NCBI RefSeq assembly: GCF_000967425.1
Contig: NZ_FO082820.1
Coordinates: forward strand, 744,001 to 808,000
Origin: Pseudorhizobium banfieldiae
Lineage (GTDB): Bacteria; Pseudomonadota; Alphaproteobacteria; Rhizobiales; Rhizobiaceae
Direction: 5' to 3'
Length of the DNA: 64,000 bases
Made by a program: the position numbers and the translations under genes. The notes beneath the pieces are model-generated. The model was not told the origin of the DNA, made no database searches, and saw only the letters and a list, made by a program, of their open reading frames with translations. Below are positions 9,386 to 17,641 of this stretch, piece after piece (positions within the stretch are counted from its first letter, which is position 1; the number at the start of each line of letters is the position of its first letter).

Positions 9386-9671
9386 AAGTATCCTCGTTCT
9401 TGACGCCTCCTGGCCGAGAGCAGGACGGTGTTGCAACGGCCGTGGGTGATGGAGCCAGGCTGCTTGCTTCACAGGGTCGCTGCCGCAGCCCGGATAGGAC
9501 ATACTCTTGCTCAACCGTCAATCGGATCCTTGCAAAGTCCGGCACGGACTCCAAATTCGCTATTGGCCGCGGATCCTACACGCGCCTTGGCCTCCGTCGC
9601 GCAGCAGTCGAGGCATTCCAGTGCTCATGAAGAGCGATAGTGGTGTCTCTCGGCCAAACCGTTCCGAGATT
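9386..9671. other. Intergenic region between divergent pdxA2 and ExoY-like gene
   Basis: This stretch and its continuation to 9768 separate two divergent genes. Short open frames exist, but none has a ribosome site, family motif or convincing codon use. It must hold the pdxA2 promoter on the minus strand, which I cannot place. The only element I can point to is the stress-type promoter at 9672-9696. Confidence 0.5.
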
Positions 9672-9696
9672 GGAACCTCCTGCTCCTAGACCCGTT
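9672..9696 (+). promoter_or_regulatory. Candidate EcfG/RpoE2 general stress promoter (GGAAC-N16-CGTT)
   Basis: GGAAC at 9672-9676 is followed after exactly 16 bases by CGTT at 9693-9696. This is the known consensus of alphaproteobacterial EcfG/RpoE2 promoters. It lies 72 bp upstream of the ExoY-like start codon and points toward it, leaving a leader of roughly 65 bases. The match is seen directly; use by an EcfG sigma factor is inferred. Confidence 0.55.
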
Positions 9697-9768
9697 TGGC
9701 GTTACCAGCATCTAACTGGAAGCCAGCTTTGGCTTTGTGCAGGCGTGATCATTTGAGTCGGATTCTTG

Positions 9769-10488
9769 ATGAAGACGATGTCTGACGCACATCGTCACCT
9801 CGCGAGCTATGACAAGGCGATCGAGGGAAGGCGTGAGCATGTTAAAGCCTCGACCGCATTCGGGCCGAGACGACGCACGCTCGGCTTGGCCAAGCGCCTG
9901 TTCGATATCGTGTTTGCGCTGGGAGCCCTGATTTTCGTAGCACCGCTCTTCGGCGTTATCATGCTTGCGATCCTCCTTCTGGACGGGCGTCCGATCTTCT
10001 ATCGCCAAGTTCGTATCGGTCGGCACGGCAGGTCATTCAACTGCCTGAAGTTCCGCACAATGGTTCGGGATGCCGATCTTCGGTTGGCGGAACTCCTGGA
10101 TTCTTGCCCGAAGTCTCAAAAGCAATGGCTCGACGCTCAAAAGCTTTCCAACGACCCCCGCGTGAACAGGCTGGGCCGCTTTCTGCGCAAAAGCAGCTTG
10201 GATGAGCTGCCGCAACTCATCAACATTCTGCGCGGCGAGATGAGTATTGTCGGGCCTCGGCCGATCGTGCACGAGGAGGCGGTGCGATATGGCAGGAACC
10301 TGCGCCTTTACCTGACAACCCGGCCGGGACTTACGGGCCTTTGGCAGGTCAGTGGACGCAATTCACTGAGTTATCAGGAGCGGGTGCAACTGGATGTCCG
10401 CTATATCCGCACCATGTCTGCATGGCTGGATGCGCGGATCATCCTGAAGACGATCGCGATTGTCGTCACGGGCAAAGGCGACCATTGA
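9769..10488 (+). CDS. ExoY-like exopolysaccharide sugar transferase (undecaprenyl-phosphate glycosyl-1-phosphate transferase)
   Basis: A 239-residue bacterial sugar transferase that would start exopolysaccharide repeat units by moving a sugar-1-phosphate to undecaprenyl phosphate at the inner membrane. One long membrane segment lies at about residues 47-67 ([16 protein letters not shown]). The catalytic block follows: [11 protein letters not shown], then [27 protein letters not shown], and [16 protein letters not shown]. These are the conserved KFRTM, DELPQ and GPRP motifs. The ATG at 9769 is chosen; the next ATG at 9778 is possible. The gene stands alone behind a stress-type promoter and converges on the UDP-sugar operon. 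It is similar in type but not closely related to the second transferase at 12939-13658. Confidence 0.9.
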   Translation: MKTMSDAHRHLASYDKAIEGRREHVKASTAFGPRRRTLGLAKRLFDIVFALGALIFVAPLFGVIMLAILLLDGRPIFYRQVRIGRHGRSFNCLKFRTMVRDADLRLAELLDSCPKSQKQWLDAQKLSNDPRVNRLGRFLRKSSLDELPQLINILRGEMSIVGPRPIVHEEAVRYGRNLRLYLTTRPGLTGLWQVSGRNSLSYQERVQLDVRYIRTMSAWLDARIILKTIAIVVTGKGDH

Positions 10489-10579
10489 TCCAGGGTATAC
10501 CCGGGGTCGAGGCGGGCACCACCGAGTCCGCCGGGCCTTTGTGCGACTAGCGGAAAGCATATTGCCTGCAGACGGCTGG

Positions 10580-11926
10580 CTACTCCGCTGCGAGAAGCTG
10601 TTTCTCGCCATGGGGGCCGGCCGGATTTCTGCCGACGCAGCAATAGGTGAAGCCCGCTTCGAGCACTGCATCCTCGGACATGAGGTTGCGAAGGTCAATC
10701 ATCAGTGGCTCCGCCATCACCGCCTTCAACTGTCCGAGATCAAGATCCCTGAACTCCGGCCATTCGGTGAGGACCACGACGGCATCGGAGTCCGTTGCCG
10801 CGTCCAGTGCATCCTCGCAAAAGGTCACATTGGTCAAGAGCTTGGCCGCATTCTCCATGGCCTCCGGATCGTGGGCACGAACCCTCGCGCCGAAATCCTG
10901 CAGCGCCTGGATGATCGGAATGGCGGGCGAGTCGCGCATGTCGTCCGTGTGCGCCTTGAAGGCGAGGCCGAGGACGGCGATGGTCTTGCCGCGCACCGAT
11001 CCGCCGCAGGCGTCGAGCACCCGTAGCGCCATAGCTCGCTTGCGGTTGTCGTTAACCTGGATGACCGTCTCGATCGTGTGCAACTGCACACGGTGGTCGC
11101 GGGCGGTCTTCGAAATCGCCAGGGTGTCCTTGGGGAAGCACGAGCCGCCATAGCCGGGACCGGCATTGAGGAACTTCGAACCGATGCGGCTATCCAGTCC
11201 CAATCCGTGGGCAACGTGACGCACGTCCCCGCCGACCGCCTCGCAGAGGTCCGAGATCTCGTTGATGAAGGTGATCTTCATCGCCAGGAAGGCGTTGGCC
11301 GCATATTTGATCAACTCGGCGGAGCGGCGCGATGTATGGAGGATGGCTGCTTCCGAGAGGCGCTCGACCTCGTAGATGCCGGACACCACTTTGCGCGCCC
11401 ATTCGCTTTCGCTGCCGATGACGATCCGGTCGGGGCGCATGAAATCGTCGATCGCCACGCCCTCGCGAAGAAATTCCGGATTCGAGACGACCGAGAACCT
11501 GAACGGTCTGCGCGCGCTCAGGAGGATCCTCTCGACCTCGTCGCCGGTGCCGACCGGCACGGTGGACTTGTTCACGACCACCAGGTCTCCGCTTGCCTTC
11601 TCCGCGATGGCATGGGCAACGGCATGGACATACTTCATGTCCGCATGACCATCGGTGGCGCGCGGCGGTGTGCCTACCGCGATGAACGCGGCATGAGCAC
11701 CGGTGAGCGCAGACCCCAGCTCATCGGTGAAGGAGAGACGGCCGCTCGCATGGTTTCTGGCAACCAGGTCATCGAGGCCCGGCTCGTAGATCGGCATGAC
11801 ACCCTGCCGCAGCTTCTCGAGTTTCTTTTGGTCGCTGTCGACGCAAACCACGCTGTGGCCGATGTCGGCGAAGCACGTGCCTGCCACCAAGCCGACATAG
11901 CCTGATCCGACTACTACGATCTTCAT
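10580..11926 (-). CDS. ugd: UDP-glucose 6-dehydrogenase
   Basis: A 448-residue enzyme that oxidises UDP-glucose to UDP-glucuronate with two NAD. The N-terminal Rossmann motif is [15 protein letters not shown] (residues 7-21). The catalytic cysteine is C263 in [12 protein letters not shown], and lysines in the central helix ([14 protein letters not shown]) match the family. Length is typical. The ATG overlaps the stop of the upstream epimerase gene by 4 bp (ATGA), so the two are translationally coupled. Its product is the substrate of that epimerase-like decarboxylase, so the pair yields UDP-glucuronate and UDP-xylose for surface polysaccharide. Confidence 0.95.
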   Translation of the reverse strand: MKIVVVGSGYVGLVAGTCFADIGHSVVCVDSDQKKLEKLRQGVMPIYEPGLDDLVARNHASGRLSFTDELGSALTGAHAAFIAVGTPPRATDGHADMKYVHAVAHAIAEKASGDLVVVNKSTVPVGTGDEVERILLSARRPFRFSVVSNPEFLREGVAIDDFMRPDRIVIGSESEWARKVVSGIYEVERLSEAAILHTSRRSAELIKYAANAFLAMKITFINEISDLCEAVGGDVRHVAHGLGLDSRIGSKFLNAGPGYGGSCFPKDTLAISKTARDHRVQLHTIETVIQVNDNRKRAMALRVLDACGGSVRGKTIAVLGLAFKAHTDDMRDSPAIPIIQALQDFGARVRAHDPEAMENAAKLLTNVTFCEDALDAATDSDAVVVLTEWPEFRDLDLGQLKAVMAEPLMIDLRNLMSEDAVLEAGFTYCCVGRNPAGPHGEKQLLAAE

Positions 11927-12903
11927 GCACTTGCCTCCACGCGGGCCTTTGTATCGAGACGGGATGGGTTGGAACGTTGATTGCGGAAATAGGCGATCGT
12001 CCTGAGAACGCCCTCTCTCAATTGGACCGAAGGCTCCCAATTGAGGAGTTCCTTTGCCCGCGAAATGTCAGGGCAGCGCTGGGTCGGGTCGTCCTGGGGC
12101 AGGGGAAGCGAGATCAGCCGCGACTTCGACTGCGTGAGCTCGAGAACGACCTCTGCAAGCTGCTTCACCGTGAACTCGTTCGGATTGCCGATATTGACGG
12201 GAAATGTTACGTGGTCTGGCGCATCCATCAGGCGGATGATGCCCTCCACAAGGTCATCCCGATAGCAGAAGGATCGGGTCTGGCTGCCGTCGCCATAGAC
12301 GGTCAGATCGTCACCTGCCAAAGCCTGGACGATGAAGTTGGACACCACCCTGCCGTCACCTGCGTTCATGCCGGGACCATAGGTGTTGAATATACGAACC
12401 ACGCGGATATTGGTTCCGTACTGGCGATGATAGTCGTAGAAGAGCGTTTCGGCGGCGCGTTTGCCCTCATCATAGCATGCTCGGATTCCCGTCGAGTTCA
12501 CATTTCCCCAATAGGTTTCCGTCTGCGGATGAACCAGCGGATCGCCGTAGATCTCGGAGGTGGATGCCTGCATGACCTTGGCGCCGTGCTTTCGCGCCAG
12601 GTCCAGCATGTTGATCGCCCCATGGAAGCTGATCTTCATCGTGCGGATCGGGTCGGCCTGGTAATGGGGCGGAGAAGCGGGGCAGGCAAAGTTGTAGATC
12701 TCGTCCACCGCGATATCGATCGGGTCGCACACATCCCACTCGATGAACTCGAACCGGGGATTGCCGGAAAGGTGGGCGATATTGGCCATCGACCCGGTGT
12801 AGAGATTGTCGAGGCAGATGACCTTGTGACCGCTGTTGAGCATCCGCTCGCAGATATGCGCGCCAAGAAAGCCGGCGCCACCGGTGACCAGTATTCTCTT
12901 CAT
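11923..12903 (-). CDS. UDP-glucuronate decarboxylase (UDP-xylose synthase)
   Basis: A 326-residue extended short-chain dehydrogenase. It has GGAGFLG at residues 8-14, the family-typical [12 protein letters not shown] at about 71-82, and the catalytic Y144-x3-K148 (YDEGK). It closes with a [18 protein letters not shown] segment. This pattern, especially [10 protein letters not shown] and RSFCYV/R-DDLV, marks UDP-xylose synthases, which decarboxylate UDP-glucuronate using bound NAD. The start is the ATG at 12903; the frame is open further upstream but overlaps the preceding gene. It is coupled to ugd downstream. A dTDP-glucose dehydratase would be the main alternative, but the motif set favours decarboxylation. 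Confidence 0.9.
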   Translation of the reverse strand: MKRILVTGGAGFLGAHICERMLNSGHKVICLDNLYTGSMANIAHLSGNPRFEFIEWDVCDPIDIAVDEIYNFACPASPPHYQADPIRTMKISFHGAINMLDLARKHGAKVMQASTSEIYGDPLVHPQTETYWGNVNSTGIRACYDEGKRAAETLFYDYHRQYGTNIRVVRIFNTYGPGMNAGDGRVVSNFIVQALAGDDLTVYGDGSQTRSFCYRDDLVEGIIRLMDAPDHVTFPVNIGNPNEFTVKQLAEVVLELTQSKSRLISLPLPQDDPTQRCPDISRAKELLNWEPSVQLREGVLRTIAYFRNQRSNPSRLDTKARVEASA

Positions 12904-12938
12904 GATACGTCCCTGGGTCTGAAGTGACGATACCGGAA

Positions 12939-13658
12939 CTAGGAGCCTGTCCCGCCCCGGATCTCGGAAAGTAGGGTCCGGTAGATGATTTTGAAGTCCA
13001 GCCAGAGGCTGAATTTCTGGACGTAATGAAGATCGGCCGCTATCCGCGCTTTTGCCTTCGATCGCCGGATGGTCGGTCCCCGCAGGCCTCTCGCCTGCGC
13101 AAGCCCCGTGATCCCGGGCTTCATCACGTGACGGTCGTGATAATTCGGAACGAGATCCTCGTAGGCGACGCCTGCCGCCAGCATGCCGAGTGGGTGGCAG
13201 CGGGGACCGACAAGCGACATGTCGCCCTTCAATACGTTGAACAGTTGCGGCAGCTCGTCGATATTGGTCTTGCGAATGAAACGCCCGATGCGGGTGATCC
13301 TCGGATCGCCCTCGACAGTCTGCCTGACGCCGGTGGCGTCGCATTGATCGAGGCGCATGGAGCGGAACTTGAAGACGCGGATGATCCTGCAGCCTTGCCC
13401 CCATCGCGCCTGACGGAAAAACACCGGGCCTGGGCTTTCAAGTTTAATCAGGAGAGCAACGGCCAGCAGGAGTGGCAGAAGGACCACCAGCGCGACGAGA
13501 GACAGAGTGATGTCGATGGCACGCTTCACGCCAAGCTCCAGCGAATGCTGCTGGATCACCGGCGCCGGCTTTGCCTGGGGGGCAGTATTCGAGTTCGCAG
13601 CAGCGTAGTGCTCGAAACTAACGGGCACGGACACGCCCAGGAAGGTATTGGCTTTCAT
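12939..13658 (-). CDS. Exopolysaccharide sugar transferase, second paralogue
   Basis: A 239-residue bacterial sugar transferase and the first gene of the ugd operon. A cytoplasmic N-terminal tail of about 40 residues leads into one membrane segment ([20 protein letters not shown]). The catalytic core has [36 protein letters not shown] and [16 protein letters not shown]. It transfers a sugar-1-phosphate to the lipid carrier in exopolysaccharide synthesis. The core motifs differ from the 9769-10488 protein (GPRCHP against GPRPIV), so the two probably prime different polymers or sugars. A 35-bp gap separates it from the UDP-xylose synthase. Confidence 0.9.
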   Translation of the reverse strand: MKANTFLGVSVPVSFEHYAAANSNTAPQAKPAPVIQQHSLELGVKRAIDITLSLVALVVLLPLLLAVALLIKLESPGPVFFRQARWGQGCRIIRVFKFRSMRLDQCDATGVRQTVEGDPRITRIGRFIRKTNIDELPQLFNVLKGDMSLVGPRCHPLGMLAAGVAYEDLVPNYHDRHVMKPGITGLAQARGLRGPTIRRSKAKARIAADLHYVQKFSLWLDFKIIYRTLLSEIRGGTGS

Positions 13659-14193
13659 GACCCAGCACTCATGGAAAATTAACTGAATGTTAATCTAACT
13701 TAGTCCTCGCTGCATTGCAAACAGAACTCAGACACGTTTCTTTAAGCTGGTTAATTCAAGTAATTCTCCTGCTGCTGCTCGGTGGTTGGCGCTTTCGGCA
13801 CAAGCCATTTCCGTTCAATACTTCCTTCGACATTCCGGTGGCGGCGGAGGACCTGAGCGTCCTTGTTTGGCTTCGGATAATGATCCTTCCCCTAGAGGTA
13901 GCGCGGCAGACAATAGAGATATTGACGATGCTTCCTGCTTTCGAAGATTTTTTTCGCGCAGAAGGAAAAGGTGCGGGATTTATTGCTCCGAGAGATCCAG
14001 CAGCATTTTGCATGCTAAAAATAACTAATTGAATTCTTTGGGAATTACTGGTTAGTTATCAAGCATGCGCTTGTATTGCACCTGCTCCATGCCGGATGGA
14101 GCGATAGGTGCCAGGATTGTTGCCTGTTGGCCCGTTTGCAGAACACAGGTTTCGCGATCTGGAAGAGTAGGGATTGCTACTGGAGCGTTCCTG
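13659..14193. other. Long intergenic region upstream of the polysaccharide operon
   Basis: About 535 bp that are more AT-rich than the flanks, with runs such as TTAATTCAAG and AAAATAACTAATTG. I find no convincing gene: open frames here lack ribosome sites and family motifs. An inverted repeat TTAAC-N5-GTTAA at 13679-13693 sits just upstream of the sugar transferase start and is a candidate regulator site. The length and base composition suggest a controlled promoter, as expected for exopolysaccharide genes. Confidence 0.4.
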
Positions 14194-14334
14194 CTAGTCG
14201 ATGCTCGCCGTCGTCACTGGGTCCAACTGGGGAACGATGCCGGCGTAAAGTGCGACGGACGCATACAGGATGATCGCCCACATCGACAATGAGAGGGTGA
14301 AAGCAAACAGGAGGTTTCTCAAGCGCCGTGACAT
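14194..14334 (-). CDS. Small single-pass membrane protein, 46 residues
   Basis: A short minus-strand gene. The ATG at 14334 is preceded by AAAGGA at good spacing, and the frame ends in TAG at 14194. The protein begins MSRRLRNLL, has a hydrophobic segment at about residues 8-34 (LLFAFTLSLSMWAIILYASV), and ends in a polar tail, IVPQLDPVTTASID. Positive charges before the segment predict the N-terminus inside the cell. I do not recognise the family. It lies between the polysaccharide operon and the GntR gene, on the same strand as the former. It could be a regulator or accessory of polysaccharide export, but that is only a positional guess. Confidence 0.6.
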   Translation of the reverse strand: MSRRLRNLLFAFTLSLSMWAIILYASVALYAGIVPQLDPVTTASID

Positions 14335-14568
14335 CGTCCGTCCTTTCGGTGTGCACATGATCCGGCAATGAAGTTGTTTCCTGGTAAATCTCGATGGTTA
14401 ATTATCTCCATGATTGAGAAAAACTAAACGGTTGTCCCGTTTTCAGACGGGCCTGGTGCCCCTGAACTATGCGCTCTGTGCCATCATTCTTCAGCCCTTA
14501 CTTGCTCCGGGTCGATAAGCAGGAAGCACCCGACGCAGTCGAGATTTGCGCCGGTAGTCGAAGGATGT

Positions 14569-14592
14569 ATTCTGCATGTCGACAAGAAGGAT
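14569..14592. promoter_or_regulatory. Candidate GntR operator 1, 5-28 bp upstream of the gntR start
   Basis: A 24-bp imperfect palindrome centred on TGTCGACA, with outer half-sites ATTCT and AGGAT. It lies directly before the GntR start codon at 14598. Nearly the same sequence recurs at 15311-15334 upstream of the DapA-family gene. Position and repetition imply an autoregulatory site for the GntR protein. Confidence 0.6.
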
Positions 14593-14597
14593 ATCGG

Positions 14598-15302
14598 ATG
14601 AGTGAAACTGCTGATCCTCCGCTGCCCGGCCGCAAGAGGGGCTCCGGCGCAAGAATGGTCTATGACCTGTTGCGCGACGAGATCCTCGACCTGAAGCTCG
14701 CCCCCGGCAGTCCGATCGACGAGGTTCAGTTGGCGGAACGCTTTCAGATGTCGCGGACGCCGATCCGCGAGGCTCTGGTGCGGCTGGCAGGCGAGGGCCT
14801 GATCGAGACGCTGCCCAATCGTTCGACCATGGTGTCGAACATCGACTTCCTCAATCTCGGGCCCTTCTTCGATGCGCTCGTTCTCATGTACCGGGTGACG
14901 ACGCGCCTTGCCGCACAGAACCATCGACCCGGAGATATTGCTGCCATCCGTCTTCATCACGAGGAATATGCGGCGGCGGTCGCCGCGCGCGACGCCTTGG
15001 CGATGATCGCCACCAACGCCGCCTTCCATGCGGCGATCGCCGAGGCGGGCCGCAACCCCTATTTCACCGGCCTGTTCCAGCGTCTGCTCGACGAGGGGCG
15101 GCGGATCCTGCGCCTCTACTACCGATCCTATGATGAGCAGTTCCCGCAGAGCTTCGTCGACGATCACGAGGCCATCATCGCCGCGATCGAAGCCCGGGAT
15201 GTCGATGCGGCCGACTGTCTCGGCAGGGCGCATGCCGAGCAGATCGTCGCGCAGGTGCAGAAGCTGTTCAGCCGCAGCGGCGGGCTGGACATCGGGCTTT
15301 GA
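14598..15302 (+). CDS. GntR-family (FadR/FCD subfamily) transcriptional regulator
   Basis: A 234-residue one-component regulator. The winged helix covers about residues 18-85 (VYDLLRDEILDLKLAPGS, then LAERFQMSRTPIREALVRLAGEGLIE). The C-terminal all-helical FCD domain includes NAAFHAAIAEAGRN and DDHEAIIAAIEARD, whose D, H and H residues normally hold a metal that contacts an acid ligand. The ATG at 14598 fits the domain start. Two near-identical palindromes flank the gene, one in its own leader and one before the DapA-family gene, so it probably represses itself and the hydroxyproline genes. Ligand identity is inferred from neighbours, comparable to HypR of Sinorhizobium. Confidence 0.9.
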   Translation: MSETADPPLPGRKRGSGARMVYDLLRDEILDLKLAPGSPIDEVQLAERFQMSRTPIREALVRLAGEGLIETLPNRSTMVSNIDFLNLGPFFDALVLMYRVTTRLAAQNHRPGDIAAIRLHHEEYAAAVAARDALAMIATNAAFHAAIAEAGRNPYFTGLFQRLLDEGRRILRLYYRSYDEQFPQSFVDDHEAIIAAIEARDVDAADCLGRAHAEQIVAQVQKLFSRSGGLDIGL

Positions 15303-15310
15303 CCTGTTGT

Positions 15311-15334
15311 ATTCTGTTTGTCGACAAAAAGAAT
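15311..15334. promoter_or_regulatory. Candidate GntR operator 2, upstream of the DapA-family gene
   Basis: A 24-bp palindrome with a single mismatched pair: outer arms ATTCT and AGAAT, and core TTTGTCGACAAA. It begins 9 bp after the gntR stop and lies 83 bp before the next gene. It matches the site at 14569-14592 in both arms and core. It is the better of the two sites and the likely control point for the deaminase gene. Confidence 0.65.
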
Positions 15335-15416
15335 GCAAGGCCGGCGTCTTGGCGGAGAGGGCGCCTCACAATTCATCCCGTTGCTGCCGGGTTGGGCCGG
15401 CGAGAAGGAGACTGAC

Positions 15417-16379
15417 GTGAAGTCGAAGATTTTTTCCGGAGTCATTCCGGCGCTGATGACCCCGTGTCAGGCGGACCGGTCGCCGGATTTCGATGCGCTT
15501 GTCCGCAAGGGCAAGGAGCTCGTCGAAAAGGGAATGTCAGCCGTCGTCTATTGCGGATCGATGGGGGACTGGCCGCTCCTGACCGATGAGCAGCGCATGG
15601 AAGGCGTCGAGCGGTTGGTAAAGGCTGGCGTTCCGGTCATCGTCGGCACAGGCGCCGTCAACACGGCATCGGCGGTTGCCCACGCCGCTCACGCCCAGAA
15701 GGTGGGTGCGCAGGGCCTGATGGTCATCCCGCGCGTCCTTTCCCGGGGCTCTGTCGTCGCCGCCCAGCGTAACCACTTCAAGGCGATCCTTGCTGCCGCT
15801 CCGGATCTGCCCGCGGTCATCTACAACAGCCCTTACTACGGCTTCGCCACCCGCGCCGATCTCTTCTTCTCGCTGCGCGCAGAGCATCCGAACCTCGTTG
15901 GATTCAAGGAGTTCGGCGGAGCGGACGACATGCGCTATGCCGCCGAAAACATCACCAGCCGCGACGATGACGTTTCGCTGATGATCGGCGTCGATACCTG
16001 CGTCTTCCACGGCTTCGTCAACTGTGGCGCAACCGGCGCCATCACCGGGATCGGTTGCGTCCTGCCGAAGGAGGTACTGCACCTGTGCAACCTCGCCCAG
16101 GCCGCGGCGAAGGGCGATCCCGATGCCCGCCAGCGCGCGCTGGAACTGGAATCGGCCCTGGCGGTGCTTTCCTCCTTTGACGAGGGGCCCGATCTTGTCC
16201 TCTTCTTCAAGCATATGATGGTGCTCAAGGGTGACAAGGAATACACGCTGCACTTCAATGAGACGGACGAACTGTCCCAAAGCCAGCGTGGTTATGTCGA
16301 AGCTCAGATGAAGCTTTTTGATACTTGGTATGCAGAGTGGAGCAAGCTTCCGGGCGCCGTCCAGACATACAAGGTCTGA
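15417..16379 (+). CDS. DapA-family lyase, likely delta1-pyrroline-4-hydroxy-2-carboxylate deaminase (HypD/LhpC-like)
   Basis: A 320-residue TIM-barrel protein of the dihydrodipicolinate synthase family. The Schiff-base lysine is K164 (GFKEFG) and the tyrosine is Y136 (VIYNSPYYGF). The phosphate-like loop of the family is replaced by YCGSMGDWPLL, a segment known from hydroxyproline-pathway deaminases. In that pathway it converts pyrroline-4-hydroxy-2-carboxylate to 2-oxoglutarate semialdehyde. A GTG start at 15417 follows AGAAGGAG; upstream in-frame ATG codons would overlap the operator. It sits between the GntR operator and the reductase, epimerase and aconitase X genes, which supports the role. 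Other members of the family act as sugar-acid aldolases. Confidence 0.82.
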   Translation: MKSKIFSGVIPALMTPCQADRSPDFDALVRKGKELVEKGMSAVVYCGSMGDWPLLTDEQRMEGVERLVKAGVPVIVGTGAVNTASAVAHAAHAQKVGAQGLMVIPRVLSRGSVVAAQRNHFKAILAAAPDLPAVIYNSPYYGFATRADLFFSLRAEHPNLVGFKEFGGADDMRYAAENITSRDDDVSLMIGVDTCVFHGFVNCGATGAITGIGCVLPKEVLHLCNLAQAAAKGDPDARQRALELESALAVLSSFDEGPDLVLFFKHMMVLKGDKEYTLHFNETDELSQSQRGYVEAQMKLFDTWYAEWSKLPGAVQTYKV

Positions 16380-16399
16380 GCTTCATCAGCGTGGTGGCA

Positions 16400-16425
16400 A
16401 ACGGCTCCTTTTGCAGGGAGCCGTT
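16400..16425. terminator. Hairpin terminator between convergent genes
   Basis: A perfect 9-bp stem (AACGGCTCC and GGAGCCGTT) encloses the loop TTTTGCAG. It lies 20 bp after the DapA-family stop and before the convergent Ldh2-family stop. The stem begins AA and ends TT but there is no long T run on either strand, so termination strength is uncertain. Confidence 0.6.
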
Positions 16426-16467
16426 CCATGCAGCGGAATGGTAGCTGGGCGCGATTTTCGGCCGCCT

Positions 16468-17505
16468 TCAGGCGACGGCGTCAAGCCCCTTTTCCAGAAG
16501 CCGGTCAAGCTGTTCCATGTCGGCAGCCGTCAGCGCAATCCCTTCCGCTTCGGATTTCGCACGGGCCGCAAAGCGGCGCTGCGACGGTAGGCGGGCGCCC
16601 TGGCCGACAATGCTCTCGAACAGGTTCTCGGCACGCGCAAAGGGGTTGCCGGGACGCCCGGCGGCAAAGGCCTCAGGCGAGAGGGCGATGATCAGTTCCC
16701 CATGCATGGGCGCAAGCGTCGTGGTCCCGAGATAGTCCAGGACTTCAGGGCTCGTCAGGTCGCCGATCATGATGCCGGCCAGAAGCTCGATCATCGTGCC
16801 GATCGCCGAGCCCTTGTGACCACCGAAGGGCAGCATGGCGCCGGCCAGTGCCGCTTCCGGATCGTTTGTCGGCTGTCCATCGGCATCGATCGCCCAGCCC
16901 TCTGGCAGCTGCTTGCCGGCGCGTCGATGCAGTTCGAGCTCGCCCCGTGCGGCCACAGAGGTGGCAAAGTCGAAGACATAGGGTGCATGATCCGGACGCG
17001 GCCAGCCGAAAGCGAAGGGGTTCGTCCCGAGCAAGGGCTTGCTGCCACCGGTGGGCGCAACGGTCGCATAGCTGGGGCACATGACCAGCGCGGCAAGGCT
17101 TTGGCCAGTCACCGCTTCCACTTCCGGCCACAGGGCGGAAAAGTGGCTGCAATCGTTGATGACCAGCGCCGCGAGACCGAGGGCACGCGCGCGTTCGGCA
17201 AGTGCGGGAAGACCCAGTTCGAAGGCGGGGTTGGCAAATCCCCCCTTGGCGTCGACCCTGACTATGGCCGAACCTTCGTTCAGGTCGAGTTCCGGCACGG
17301 CATCCGGCTTGACTTTACCTGCCTTCACGGTCCTCAGCGCCCCTTCGATACGATAGATGCCGTGCGACTTGCAGGCGTCGCGCTCGCCAGCGACGATAAC
17401 CCGAGCTAGCGCTCCGGCCTGTTGCGCATTGAGGCCGGCCTTCCGGAAGATGGCATCGACCCGCTGGTGGAGATCCGCAATCGTGATGGTGGATGTCTGG
17501 GTCAT
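16468..17505 (-). CDS. Ldh2-family dehydrogenase, likely delta1-pyrroline-2-carboxylate reductase
   Basis: A 345-residue member of the malate/L-lactate/L-sulfolactate dehydrogenase family, which includes DpkA-type reductases of cyclic imines. Diagnostic segments are KSHGIYRIEG (family motif SHG), NDCSHFSALWPEVE with the catalytic histidine, TGGSKPLLGTNPFAFGWP, and PFGGHKGSAIGTMIELLAG. It would reduce pyrroline-2-carboxylate to L-proline with NAD(P)H. The ATG at 17505 is chosen; the frame extends further into the divergent promoter. It is divergent from the epimerase-aconitase X operon across 136 bp. Its substrate is exactly what aconitase X makes from cis-3-hydroxyproline, which supports the call. 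Malate or lactate dehydrogenase is the alternative. Confidence 0.82.
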   Translation of the reverse strand: MTQTSTITIADLHQRVDAIFRKAGLNAQQAGALARVIVAGERDACKSHGIYRIEGALRTVKAGKVKPDAVPELDLNEGSAIVRVDAKGGFANPAFELGLPALAERARALGLAALVINDCSHFSALWPEVEAVTGQSLAALVMCPSYATVAPTGGSKPLLGTNPFAFGWPRPDHAPYVFDFATSVAARGELELHRRAGKQLPEGWAIDADGQPTNDPEAALAGAMLPFGGHKGSAIGTMIELLAGIMIGDLTSPEVLDYLGTTTLAPMHGELIIALSPEAFAAGRPGNPFARAENLFESIVGQGARLPSQRRFAARAKSEAEGIALTAADMEQLDRLLEKGLDAVA

Positions 17506-17554
17506 TGTCTGCCTCTTCCGAGCTGGGCCGCCCGGCCAGGCGGCGTTGAACGAG

Positions 17555-17573
17555 TGCATACACATAGTATACA
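17555..17573. promoter_or_regulatory. Inverted repeat in the divergent reductase-epimerase promoter
   Basis: TGCATAC-N5-GTATACA, with one mismatch in seven pairs, sits in the 136-bp gap between two divergent operons. It does not match the TGTCGACA-centred sites near the GntR gene, so a different regulator, or none, would use it. The call rests on symmetry and position only. Confidence 0.35.
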
Positions 17574-17641
17574 AGAACGGGCGCGTGCAATTCTGGTTCG
17601 CACGAGTCACATATCACGCCTTCCGACGGAGTTGAAAAACG

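Noticed and set aside
10493..10502. GGGTATACCC palindrome between convergent genes
   Set aside because: It lies between two stop codons, where no promoter is expected, and has no T run for a terminator.
13715..14032. A 105-codon frame with a hydrophobic start in the polysaccharide promoter region
   Set aside because: It begins with TTG without a ribosome site, its hydrophobic run comes from a CTGCTGCTG repeat, and no family is recognisable.
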